Source of the DNA: Bauldia sp.
GTDB taxonomy: Bacteria; Pseudomonadota; Alphaproteobacteria; Rhizobiales; Kaistiaceae
DNA: 64,000 nt
Direction of reading: 5' to 3'
NCBI GenBank assembly: GCA_028284325.1
Contig: JANQRX010000010.1
Coordinates: 62,001-126,000, forward strand
Below the pieces are notes generated by a model. It worked only from the letters and a program-made list of their open reading frames with translations, searched no databases and was not told the DNA's origin. Positions within the stretch are counted from its first letter, which is position 1; every line of letters starts with the position of its first letter. Shown in pieces: positions 18,062-26,066 of the stretch. The translations under genes were made by a program, and so were the position numbers.

Positions 18062-19860
18062 TCAGCGGAAATCCACCGACACGCGGAAGGGCACCGCCGA
18101 CCGCGCATCGTTGTTGCCGTCCGTCACCTGGAGACGGTAGGCGCCGGCGGCCGGCACCTGGAGCTCCGCCTCGGTCACGCCGCCCGGCCGCGGCGGTCCG
18201 AACCAAGAGCCGGCCTGGGCCTCCGCGTCCCAGAGCCGCACATAGACGTCGAGATCCTCGTCGACCTCGTCGATGACCACGTGGAAGGTGCCGGCGCGCG
18301 GCGCTTCGAGGAGGTACCAGTCGGAATCCCCGCGCGGCAGGACGTTGGCGTAGAACGGCGTGCCGAGCGTCAGCGGCGCCACCGCGCCGAAACCGTTGTT
18401 GGGCTCATGGGTGTCGGCGATCGGGGTGAACGTCGTCGACAGGGTCGCGTGCTCGATCGATCGCTCGTCGCGATTGCCGTCGGTGATCTCGATGTAGTAG
18501 GTCCCGGCGAGCGGCAGGTCGGCAAAGCCTTCGGCCACGCCGCCCATGCGGTAGGGCGCCACCCAGGCGCGCACCACCTCGCGGTCTTCGTTCCAGACCC
18601 GGAAGTGGAGATCGAGATTCTCGGGGCTCTCCTCGATCAGGACCGCCAGTTCGCCGCCGGTGGCAACGTCGACGCGGAACCAGTCCACGTCGCCGCGCGG
18701 CAGGATGTTGAACGCCACCGTCCGTCCCGGCGTCAGGGGTGCCGCGTCGGCCTGGCCGTTGTTGGGTTCGTACTGGTCGGCCTGGGCGATGTAGGACAGG
18801 TCAAGGTCGAACGGGTCCGGGCTTGACGCATCGCGATTGCCGTCGGTCACCTCGATGAAGTAGCGGCCCGGTGCGGGCAGGTCGGCGAAATCGTACACGT
18901 CGCCGCCGTGGCGCGCGGGGCCGAACCAGTCGCGCAGGACGGTCTTGTCGGCGGTCCAGACGCGCAGGTAGATGTCGAGGTCTTCAGATGACTTCGTGAC
19001 CTCCATGGTCAGTTCGCCGGGATGGGGCACGTCGACCGCCAGCCAGTCCACGTCGCCGCGCGGGAAGATCGCCGGCCGGTAGCCGCCGGTGGCCTCGACG
19101 AGAACCGCGTCGCCGAAGGCGTTGTTGGGTTCGGCGACGTCGCTGACGGGCGTGAAGGCGAAGTCGAGCGAGAACGGCTCCACCGTCGCCGCGTCGCGAT
19201 TGCCGTCGACGACCTCGATCAGATAGGTGCCGGGCGCCGGCAGGGCGGAATCCATCGCCGTGTCGCCGCCCTTGCGTGGCGGACCGGCCCAATCGGTCAC
19301 CACCTTGCCGTTCAGGTCCCAGACCCGCAGGAAGATGTCGAGTTCGTCGGGGACACGGGTGATGGTCGCGCTCAACAGCCCGGGCTCGGGCGCCCACACC
19401 CGGTACCAGTCGACATCGCCGCGCGGGAAGATCGTGGCCTCGAAGTTGGACTCGATCGGGATCGGATGGGCCGCGGCGATCCCGCCATTGGGTTCGAACG
19501 GATCATCGGCCGGGAGGAAGTCGACCAGCGTGGTGTAGGCGTCGCTGCTCTCGGCGTCGCGGTTGCCGTCGGTCATCTCGATCCAGTAGCGGCCGGGCCC
19601 CGGCACCGGCAGGCGGGCAAAGAGCGCGCCGCCCGGACGCGGCGCGCCCTGCCAGTCGGCCACGACCTTGTGGTGGCTGTCCCACACCCGGGCGAACAGA
19701 TCGATGTCGGCCGGCGCCTTGTCCACCTCGACCAGAAGGTCGCCGGCGGTGGGCACGTCGACGGCGAACCAGTCATAGTCGCCGCGAGGGAACTGGCGCG
19801 TTTCGATTCTCGCTGCCAGCGGGATGAGCTCGGCAGTGCCGTAGGTGTTGTTGTCGTCGC
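18062..19860 (-). repeat. Five tandem ~363-bp coding repeats
   Basis: Within the caspase-fold gene, the DNA encoding 'CPRGDxDWxxV' recurs near 18320, 18680, 19045, 19410 and 19775, a regular period of about 363 bp (121 codons). The period is constant while the sequence has diverged, so these are old duplicated domains rather than a recent expansion. Confidence 0.8.
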
Positions 19861-20869
19861 TCTCGATCCAGTCGGCGGGCGCGGTCGATCGCCATCCGGT
19901 GGGCTGAGGCAGCGCCAGGCCGGCGAGCCAATCCGGCTGATGCACCACCCGCTCGCCGAACAGGAGTCCGCCGGTACGCTCGGCCTCACCGGTCACCGCC
20001 GGTGTCGTTTCCGCGACCGGTTCGGTGACGGCTACGGTTGTGGCTTCCTCGGTGGCGGCCGACGAGACCGGCGGCGCGGCGATGGTCTGCTCGGCGTTGA
20101 GATAGACCTCGTCCACCAGGCGAACGAGCAGTTCGGGCTGCTGGTCGCCGCGCGTGGCGTCGCGCACCCGGCGGGCGACGCGGCGAAACATCAGGCCGAC
20201 CTCGACGTTGGGTTCGGCGATTTCTTCGAGCAGCGCCGCGGTGTAGGGGCTGTGGTTGCCTTCGCCATCTGCCGCGGTGTCGCCGGCCGCGGCAGCGAAC
20301 GCCACCAGGGCACCGCGACCGGAGAGCTGCATGCGGCCGAGGCCGCGTGCCACCGATGCGGAGCGCGTCGCGCCGGCGCTTCGGGTCACCTCATCGACGA
20401 GCGGATTGTCGCGGCAGGCATCGAGGATGGCGATGCTCACATGGGCACTGCGCTCCATGTCGGCGATGACTTCCTGCGCGTCGAGGGCGCTGTAGCGGAG
20501 CGCCCGTTCGCTGTCGGCGACCGCGTCGGTCGGCAGCAGGAAGTTGCGCCCGCCGATCTGGATACCGTGACCGGCGAAGAAGAAAATGGCGAGATCGGCA
20601 CCGACGCTGGCGAGGCTGAAGGCGTCGACGGCGCGGATGGTCTCGCGCTGGTCGGCGTCGATCGCCAGGATCACCTCGAAGCCGAGACCCTCCAGCGCCG
20701 TGGCAATGGCCGCGGCGTCGTTCTGCGGGTTGGGCAGCGAGGAGGTGGCCTCGTAGGCGCTGTTGCCGATCACCAGCGCCACCCGTTCGGCGGCCGTGAC
20801 CGCATTGGCGCCGAGACCGGGAACCGCCAGGGCGAGACAAAACAGCAGGATTTCGCGGACCCGTCGCAT
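18062..20869 (-). CDS. Secreted caspase-fold (peptidase C14) protein with five beta repeats
   Basis: 935 residues. A signal peptide (1-27) precedes a caspase p20-like domain, about 28-255: ALVIGNSAYE, the catalytic His near 101 in FFFAGHGIQ and the Cys near 152 in AILDACRDNP. This is the prokaryotic metacaspase/orthocaspase pattern. A Thr/Val/Glu-rich linker follows. Then come five tandem ~121-residue units, each with FPRGDxDW, a DLDxxxRVWD block and a closing IEVTDGNRDA, resembling PPC-type (bacterial pre-peptidase C-terminal) beta domains. It should be exported; substrate and function are unknown. Both catalytic residues are intact. Confidence 0.85.
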   Translation of the reverse strand: MRRVREILLFCLALAVPGLGANAVTAAERVALVIGNSAYEATSSLPNPQNDAAAIATALEGLGFEVILAIDADQRETIRAVDAFSLASVGADLAIFFFAGHGIQIGGRNFLLPTDAVADSERALRYSALDAQEVIADMERSAHVSIAILDACRDNPLVDEVTRSAGATRSASVARGLGRMQLSGRGALVAFAAAAGDTAADGEGNHSPYTAALLEEIAEPNVEVGLMFRRVARRVRDATRGDQQPELLVRLVDEVYLNAEQTIAAPPVSSAATEEATTVAVTEPVAETTPAVTGEAERTGGLLFGERVVHQPDWLAGLALPQPTGWRSTAPADWIESDDNNTYGTAELIPLAARIETRQFPRGDYDWFAVDVPTAGDLLVEVDKAPADIDLFARVWDSHHKVVADWQGAPRPGGALFARLPVPGPGRYWIEMTDGNRDAESSDAYTTLVDFLPADDPFEPNGGIAAAHPIPIESNFEATIFPRGDVDWYRVWAPEPGLLSATITRVPDELDIFLRVWDLNGKVVTDWAGPPRKGGDTAMDSALPAPGTYLIEVVDGNRDAATVEPFSLDFAFTPVSDVAEPNNAFGDAVLVEATGGYRPAIFPRGDVDWLAVDVPHPGELTMEVTKSSEDLDIYLRVWTADKTVLRDWFGPARHGGDVYDFADLPAPGRYFIEVTDGNRDASSPDPFDLDLSYIAQADQYEPNNGQADAAPLTPGRTVAFNILPRGDVDWFRVDVATGGELAVLIEESPENLDLHFRVWNEDREVVRAWVAPYRMGGVAEGFADLPLAGTYYIEITDGNRDERSIEHATLSTTFTPIADTHEPNNGFGAVAPLTLGTPFYANVLPRGDSDWYLLEAPRAGTFHVVIDEVDEDLDVYVRLWDAEAQAGSWFGPPRPGGVTEAELQVPAAGAYRLQVTDGNNDARSAVPFRVSVDFR

Positions 20870-21025
20870 AACATCTCCCCTTGCCGAGCGGGGAAATCGT
20901 AGCGCAGACGCGCCGCCTACGAAACGTGGATTCAGAGCAAGGACGCGGTCGCGGATTGTCGCCCTTCGCCACCTCTCCTATGGTCGCGACCGACAGCGAC
21001 GATGCGGCCGGCAGGAGGAAACGAC

Positions 21026-22456
21026 ATGGCGGATATCGGTTTGGTCGGTCTCGGCGTGATGGGCGCGAACCTCGCGCTCAACATGGCCGACAACGGACAC
21101 ACGGTGGCCGTCTTCAACCGCACCGAATCGAAGACCGACGCCTTCATGGACGCCGCCGGCGACCTGTCGGCGCGCCTGGTGCCCTGCCGCAGCCTCGGCG
21201 AACTGGTCGCCGCCATCACGCCGCCACGGCCGGTGGTGATGATGGTGCCGGCCGGCGCTGCCGTCGACCAGCAGGCCGAGGCGCTGGCGGAGAAGCTCGC
21301 GCCTGGCGACCTCATGATCGACGCCGGCAACGCCAATTTCCGCGAAACCCAGCGCCGGACCGAGCTCTATCAGGAGCGCGGATTCGCCTATCTCGGCATC
21401 GGCGTGTCGGGGGGCGAGGAGGGCGCCCGCTACGGTCCCTCGATCATGGCTGGCGGCGCGGCCGAAGCCTATGCACGGGTCGAACCGATCCTTGCCTCGA
21501 TAGCCGCGCGCTACGACGACGAGCCGTGCGCGGCCCGCGTCGGGCCCGACGGGGCGGGCCACTTCGTCAAGACGATCCATAACGGCATCGAATACGCCGA
21601 CATGCAGATGATCGCCGAGATCTACGGCGTCCTGCGCGACGGTTACGATATGGCGCCGGCCGACATGGCCGCGGTCTTCGATCGGTGGAACGGCGGGCGG
21701 CTGAAGAGCTACCTGATCGAGATCACCGCCAAAGTGCTGGCCGCGACCGATCCCGACACCGGCCGACCGATGACCGAAATCATCCTCGACACCGCCGGCC
21801 AGAAGGGGACGGGCCGCTGGTCCGCGATCGAGGCGCAGGACCTCGGCGTCCCGGCCACCGTCATCGAGGCGGCGGTCGCGGCACGAAGTCTCTCCGCCCG
21901 CCGCGACCTGCGCCAGACCGGTGCGGCGCGCCTGGGCGCCGCTGCGGGGACCGCCAGCGATCCGCTCGGCGATCGCGATTCCGCGATCGGCCGTCTCGAA
22001 CGCGCGCTGCTTGCCGGCAAGATCGCCGCCTATGCCCAGGGCTTCGACGTCATGACCCAGGCCTCGGACGTCTGGGGCTGGAACCTGCCGTTCGGGACCA
22101 TTGCCCGGATCTGGCGGGCCGGGTGCATCATCCGCTCGGTCTTCCTCGACGACATCGCCCGCGCCTATGCCGAGGCCGGCGCCATTGACAACCTGATGCT
22201 GGTGGAGCCCTTCGCGGCGATGTTGAACGAAGCCGAGGCCGACCTGCGCGCCGTGGTGGCCGCCGCGGTGGCGCAGGCGATTCCGGTGCCGGCGCTATCG
22301 TCGGCGCTCGCCTATCTGGACACCATGCGCAGCGCCCGCACCACGGCCAATCTCATCCAGGGTCAGCGGGACTTCTTCGGCGCCCACGGCTTCCAGCGCA
22401 CCGACCGCGACGGCGACGATTTCCACGGCCCGTGGGCGATGGGGCTGGGCGGCTAA
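21026..22456 (+). CDS. gnd: 6-phosphogluconate dehydrogenase, decarboxylating
   Basis: 476 residues from the ATG at 21026, which has a strong AGGAGG-type site. Gnd converts 6-phosphogluconate to ribulose 5-phosphate with CO2 release and NADP+ reduction. The N-terminal Rossmann motif is IGLVGLGVMGANLALNMADNG. The catalytic region is GGEEGARYGPSIMAGG, GPDGAGHFVKTIHNGIEYADMQ, and the C-terminal LIQGQRDFFGAHGFQR. Zwf lies 14 kb to the right. It converges on the aldolase gene with no space for a terminator. Confidence 0.96.
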   Translation: MADIGLVGLGVMGANLALNMADNGHTVAVFNRTESKTDAFMDAAGDLSARLVPCRSLGELVAAITPPRPVVMMVPAGAAVDQQAEALAEKLAPGDLMIDAGNANFRETQRRTELYQERGFAYLGIGVSGGEEGARYGPSIMAGGAAEAYARVEPILASIAARYDDEPCAARVGPDGAGHFVKTIHNGIEYADMQMIAEIYGVLRDGYDMAPADMAAVFDRWNGGRLKSYLIEITAKVLAATDPDTGRPMTEIILDTAGQKGTGRWSAIEAQDLGVPATVIEAAVAARSLSARRDLRQTGAARLGAAAGTASDPLGDRDSAIGRLERALLAGKIAAYAQGFDVMTQASDVWGWNLPFGTIARIWRAGCIIRSVFLDDIARAYAEAGAIDNLMLVEPFAAMLNEAEADLRAVVAAAVAQAIPVPALSSALAYLDTMRSARTTANLIQGQRDFFGAHGFQRTDRDGDDFHGPWAMGLGG

Positions 22457-22459
22457 GAC

Positions 22460-23224
22460 CTACTTCAGCGCCCGGGCGATATCGGCGCAGGCCTGCGTGT
22501 AGATCGTCGCGTCGACGCTGAACGAGACGTACTGGACGCCGAGGTCGATCAGCCACTTGGCCATCTCGATGTCCTTGGCGAAGGACCCGACCGCCCGGTT
22601 CTGCGCGCGAATCTTGTCCGCCGCACCGCGGATCGCCCCTTCCACCGTCGGACTGCGCACATCGCCCGGCATGCCGAGCGATTGCGAGATGTCGTAGGGG
22701 CCGAGGAAGAGGACATCGATGCCCTCGACGGCCATGATGGCGTCGAGATTGTCGAGGCCGCGCTTGCCCTCGATGTGAACGATCAGCGATGTCTCGGCGT
22801 TCTGGCGGTCGGTGTGGTCGGGGGCCTGCTTGCTCCAGTAGTCGCCCGCGCGCGTGAAGCTCGACATGCCGCGCTCGCCGAGCGGGTAGTAGCGCGCGGC
22901 CTTGACCGCGTGGTTGGCGTCGTCGACGTCGTTGATCTGGGGCACCTGGACGCCCTCGGCGCCGATATCCAGCGCCCGCAGGATCAGACGCTCGTCGTTG
23001 TCGCCCACCCGGATGACGGGGGTCACGCCCGAGCCTTGGGCGGCGATCACCAGGTCGGTGGCCGTCTCCTGCGAAATCGGCCCGTGCTCGGTGTCGATGA
23101 TGCAGAAATCCATGCCGGCGTAGCCAAGGGTGTCGACCAGCGGCACCGAGGGGACGATGACGAAGGGGCCGACCAGCACCTCTCCTGCCTGGAGGCGCGA
23201 TTTGAGCGTGCCGAGCTGCGGCAT
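22460..23224 (-). CDS. HpcH/HpaI family aldolase
   Basis: 254 residues of the class II (metal-dependent, pyruvate-type) HpcH/HpaI aldolases. Motifs are DFCIIDTEHGPISQE, VPQINDVDDA, and the metal/pyruvate site VEGIDVLFLGPYDISQSLGMPG. Characterised members cleave 4-hydroxy-2-oxo acids or 2-keto-3-deoxy sugar acids to pyruvate plus an aldehyde. It lies 63 bp downstream of the LacI regulator on the same strand, so it is probably part of the same sugar or sugar-acid regulon. Exact substrate unknown. Confidence 0.86.
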   Translation of the reverse strand: MPQLGTLKSRLQAGEVLVGPFVIVPSVPLVDTLGYAGMDFCIIDTEHGPISQETATDLVIAAQGSGVTPVIRVGDNDERLILRALDIGAEGVQVPQINDVDDANHAVKAARYYPLGERGMSSFTRAGDYWSKQAPDHTDRQNAETSLIVHIEGKRGLDNLDAIMAVEGIDVLFLGPYDISQSLGMPGDVRSPTVEGAIRGAADKIRAQNRAVGSFAKDIEMAKWLIDLGVQYVSFSVDATIYTQACADIARALK

Positions 23225-23287
23225 GATGATCTCCGTAATGGGAAGCGCCGCGCGGGCGCGGTTGAAGGACGTCTCGTTGAAGGCGCC

Positions 23288-24307
23288 TCAGGGACGCGAT
23301 GGCGGGCCGGTGGTGCCGCGAATGATCAGCTCCACCGGCCACACCTCCTGAATATCGTCTGAGGCCCGTCCGTCCAACATCTCCAGCGTCAATTCCGCAA
23401 CGCGCGCGCCGGCGGCGCGGATCGAGGAGCGGGTGGTCGACACCGGGGGCACCATCCGGTCGGCGTTGACATAGGGGATCACATCGTCATGGGCGATCAG
23501 CGATACGTCGCGCCCGAGCTCCAGCTCGCTTGCCCGCAACGCCCGTATGACGCCAAGCGTCACGGTCATCGAACTGACGATGAACGCCGTCGGTCGCGGA
23601 TCGATCTGCAACAGCTCCATCGCCAGCGAGAAGCCGACCTCTTCGGTCATGGTGCCGGCCGTGATGTAACGTTCCTCGACCGCCAGGCCTCGCTCCCGGA
23701 AGGCGCGGCGAAAACCGAGTTCCCGGTGCCGCGCGAAGGTGTAGCCGGAGGCGCCGTTGATGAGCGCGATCCGGCGATGGCCGACATCCATCAGATAGCT
23801 GGTGGCATGGTGAAACGCACCGATGTTGTCGATGTCGAGCCAGGCGTAGTCGGAGTCCGCCTCGGTACGGCCGTGGAGAATGAACGGAATTTCGAGCTCG
23901 TTCAGGAGGTCCACGCGCGCGTCGCGGACCCGGGGGCTCGACAGGATGATGGCGTCGACGCGGGTGCCGGACGCCAGTTGACGATAGACGTCGTTCTCGT
24001 CGCTGCGCGCCGGGCTGAGCAGGATGTCGAAGTCGCCCTCCGACAGGCGCTCGCCCACGCCGGCGAGGAACTCGACGAAATGGGGATCGGTGAGCGGTCC
24101 GTCGTCGGTCGGCAACACCGCCCCGATCGCGCCGGCGCGACCCGTCGCTAGGCGGCGGGCGCTCGAGTTCGGACGGTAGCCGAGCCGCTTCGATGCCTCC
24201 AGGACCCGCGCCCGGGTCTGCTCGTTGACCTCCGGATAGCCGTTGAGGGCCCGGGAAACGGTTGTCTGCGACAGGCCGAGTTCGCGTGCAAGATCCTTGA
24301 GTTTCAT
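23288..24307 (-). CDS. LacI family transcriptional regulator
   Basis: 339 residues. An N-terminal LacI HTH (KLKDLARELGLSQTTVSRAL, about 2-21) and hinge helix (NSSARRLATGRAGAIG) precede a periplasmic-binding-protein-like effector domain. It is transcribed away from the AglEFGK-type transporter. A perfect 18-bp palindrome lies 20 bp upstream of its start codon and a near-identical one in the transporter promoter, so autoregulation and control of the transporter are likely. The effector is presumably an alpha-glucoside or related sugar. Confidence 0.93.
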   Translation of the reverse strand: MKLKDLARELGLSQTTVSRALNGYPEVNEQTRARVLEASKRLGYRPNSSARRLATGRAGAIGAVLPTDDGPLTDPHFVEFLAGVGERLSEGDFDILLSPARSDENDVYRQLASGTRVDAIILSSPRVRDARVDLLNELEIPFILHGRTEADSDYAWLDIDNIGAFHHATSYLMDVGHRRIALINGASGYTFARHRELGFRRAFRERGLAVEERYITAGTMTEEVGFSLAMELLQIDPRPTAFIVSSMTVTLGVIRALRASELELGRDVSLIAHDDVIPYVNADRMVPPVSTTRSSIRAAGARVAELTLEMLDGRASDDIQEVWPVELIIRGTTGPPSRP

Positions 24308-24326
24308 CCACTTTCCCCGGCGGCCT

Positions 24327-24344
24327 ATTCAAAGCGCTTTGAAT
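24327..24344. promoter_or_regulatory. LacI-type operator (lacI side)
   Basis: A perfect 18-bp palindrome, ATTCAAAGCGCTTTGAAT, with the central CG step typical of LacI-family operators. It sits 20 bp upstream of the lacI start codon, consistent with autorepression. A 14-bp core (TCAAAGCGCTTTGA) recurs at 24555-24568. Confidence 0.85.
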
Positions 24345-24639
24345 TCCGAGTGCAAGTGTTGATCGAATCCGACCGAGAATATTGCGTTGCAAACAACGCC
24401 CGTCGAAAACGCCAAGACTGAGGTTCTGCTTCGCTACAGGGGTTTCGTTGTGCATTTATCCCACGCTTTCAGCGCTATCTCTGCTGCGCTGCACACAAGT
24501 ATGGATTGTTTGGAGGGCTTGACTTGAGGGCCCGCGCGCTTTCAGAATATCCATTCAAAGCGCTTTGAGGCCTTGATGCTTTTGGTGTCGGGGCTTTGTC
24601 GATCGATCACTGCGTGTGACCAGGGAGGATACCAAAGTG
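24345..24639. promoter_or_regulatory. Divergent lacI / transporter control region with second LacI operator
   Basis: The 332-bp gap between lacI and the binding-protein gene holds no gene. A -35-like TTGACT is at 24519-24524, with an imperfect -10 (CAGAAT, 24543-24548). The second operator palindrome TCAAAGCGCTTTGA at 24555-24568 then covers the likely start site, the layout expected for repression. A GGGAGG ribosome site lies at about 24623-24628. Confidence 0.7.
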
Positions 24640-25989
24640 ATGAAAGCTCTTCTTAGTGGCGTTGCGCTCGCCGCTCTCACCACGGCCGCCTACGCCGACG
24701 GCCATCTGAAGTTCACGCCCGGCGAGGGTGACTTCAACTGGGACAGCTTGAACGCGTTCGCTGACGCGACCGACCTTTCCGGTCAGCAGGTCACGGTCTT
24801 CGGTCCGTGGCTTGGCCCCGACCAGGAGAACGTCGAGGCGATTCTTGCTTACTTCGCCGAAGCAACCGGCGCCGACGTTCGCTACACCGGCTCCGACAGC
24901 TTCGAGCAGCAGATCGTGGTGGACGCCGAAGCCGGATCGGCGCCGAATGTCGCCGTCTTCCCGCAGCCGGGCCTTGCCGGCGACATGGCCGCGCGCGGCT
25001 TCCTGACGCCGCTCGCCGATGGAACCGGTGACTGGATTCGCGACAACTACGCTGCCGGGCAGTCGTGGGTTGATCTCGGCACCTACGCCGACGCCGACGG
25101 CAACGACCATCTCTTCGGCTTCTTCTACAAGGTCGATGTGAAGTCGCTGGTCTGGTACGTGCCGGAGAACTTCGAGGACGCCGGTTACGACATCCCGTCC
25201 ACGATGGAAGAGCTGAAGGCCCTGACCGACCAGATCGTCGCCGATGGCGAGACGCCGTGGTGCATCGGTCTCGGTTCGGGCGCGGCCACCGGCTGGCCGG
25301 CAACGGACTGGGTCGAGGACATGATGCTCCGCACCCAGTCGCCGGGCGTCTACGATGAGTGGGTGTCCAACGACATGGCCTTCAACGACGCCCGCGTCGT
25401 TGCCGCCATCGAGGAATTCGGTGCGTTCGCCCGCAACGACGACTACGTCGCCGGTGGCGCGGGCACGGTTGCATCGACCGACTTCCGTGACAGCCCGAAG
25501 GGCCTCTTCGACTCGCCGCCGCAGTGCTACATGCATCGCCAGGCGTCGTTCATCCCGGCGTTCTTCCCCGAGGGAACGGTTGTCGGCGAGGACGCGGACT
25601 TCTTCTACTTCCCGGCCTATGCCGAGAAGGATCTCGGTGCGCCGGTCCTGGGTGCGGGTACCGTCTGGGCCATCACCAACGATAGCCCCGCCGCCCATGC
25701 GCTCATGGAGTACATGCGGACGCCCTTCGCCCACGAGGTCTGGATGGCCCTCGGCGGCTTCCTGACGCCGCACAAGAGCGTCAATGGCGACCTCTTCGCC
25801 GATCCGACGCTCGGCAAGATGAACGACATTCTGCTTCAGGCGACGACCTTCCGCTTTGACGGGTCGGACCTGATGCCGGGTGGCGTTGGTGCCGGCACGT
25901 TCTGGACCGGCATGGTCGACTACTCCGGCGGCAAGGATGCCCAGGCAGTAGCCGACGAGATCCAGGCGTCCTGGGACGCGCTGAAGTAA
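24640..25989 (+). CDS. Sugar ABC transporter substrate-binding protein (AglE-like)
   Basis: 449 residues from the ATG at 24640 (GTG at 24637 is also possible) with a cleavable signal peptide ending AAYADG. The mature protein begins HLKFTPGEGDFNW, and matches the alpha-glucoside-binding AglE group: QQVTVFGPWLGPDQENVEAIL, WCIGLGSGAATGWPATDWVED. It captures sugar in the periplasm for the AglFG-type permeases. First gene of the transporter operon, under the LacI operator; a stem-loop follows it before the permeases. Sugar identity is inferred from family resemblance only. Confidence 0.88.
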   Translation: MKALLSGVALAALTTAAYADGHLKFTPGEGDFNWDSLNAFADATDLSGQQVTVFGPWLGPDQENVEAILAYFAEATGADVRYTGSDSFEQQIVVDAEAGSAPNVAVFPQPGLAGDMAARGFLTPLADGTGDWIRDNYAAGQSWVDLGTYADADGNDHLFGFFYKVDVKSLVWYVPENFEDAGYDIPSTMEELKALTDQIVADGETPWCIGLGSGAATGWPATDWVEDMMLRTQSPGVYDEWVSNDMAFNDARVVAAIEEFGAFARNDDYVAGGAGTVASTDFRDSPKGLFDSPPQCYMHRQASFIPAFFPEGTVVGEDADFFYFPAYAEKDLGAPVLGAGTVWAITNDSPAAHALMEYMRTPFAHEVWMALGGFLTPHKSVNGDLFADPTLGKMNDILLQATTFRFDGSDLMPGGVGAGTFWTGMVDYSGGKDAQAVADEIQASWDALK

Positions 25990-26007
25990 CCTGCCTCTGT
26001 TCATGAC

Positions 26008-26036
26008 GGGGCTCCGGGCATAATGTCCGGGGCCCC
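26008..26036 (+). promoter_or_regulatory. Stem-loop between binding-protein and permease genes
   Basis: GGGGCTCCGG pairs with CCGGGGCCCC (10 bp, one G-T pair) around a 9-nt loop, without a following T run. Such hairpins after binding-protein genes commonly protect the upstream mRNA and lower permease expression; that role here is inferred. Confidence 0.6.
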
Positions 26037-26066
26037 ACCTTATTCAACCAAGCCCGGGTAGCCGCG

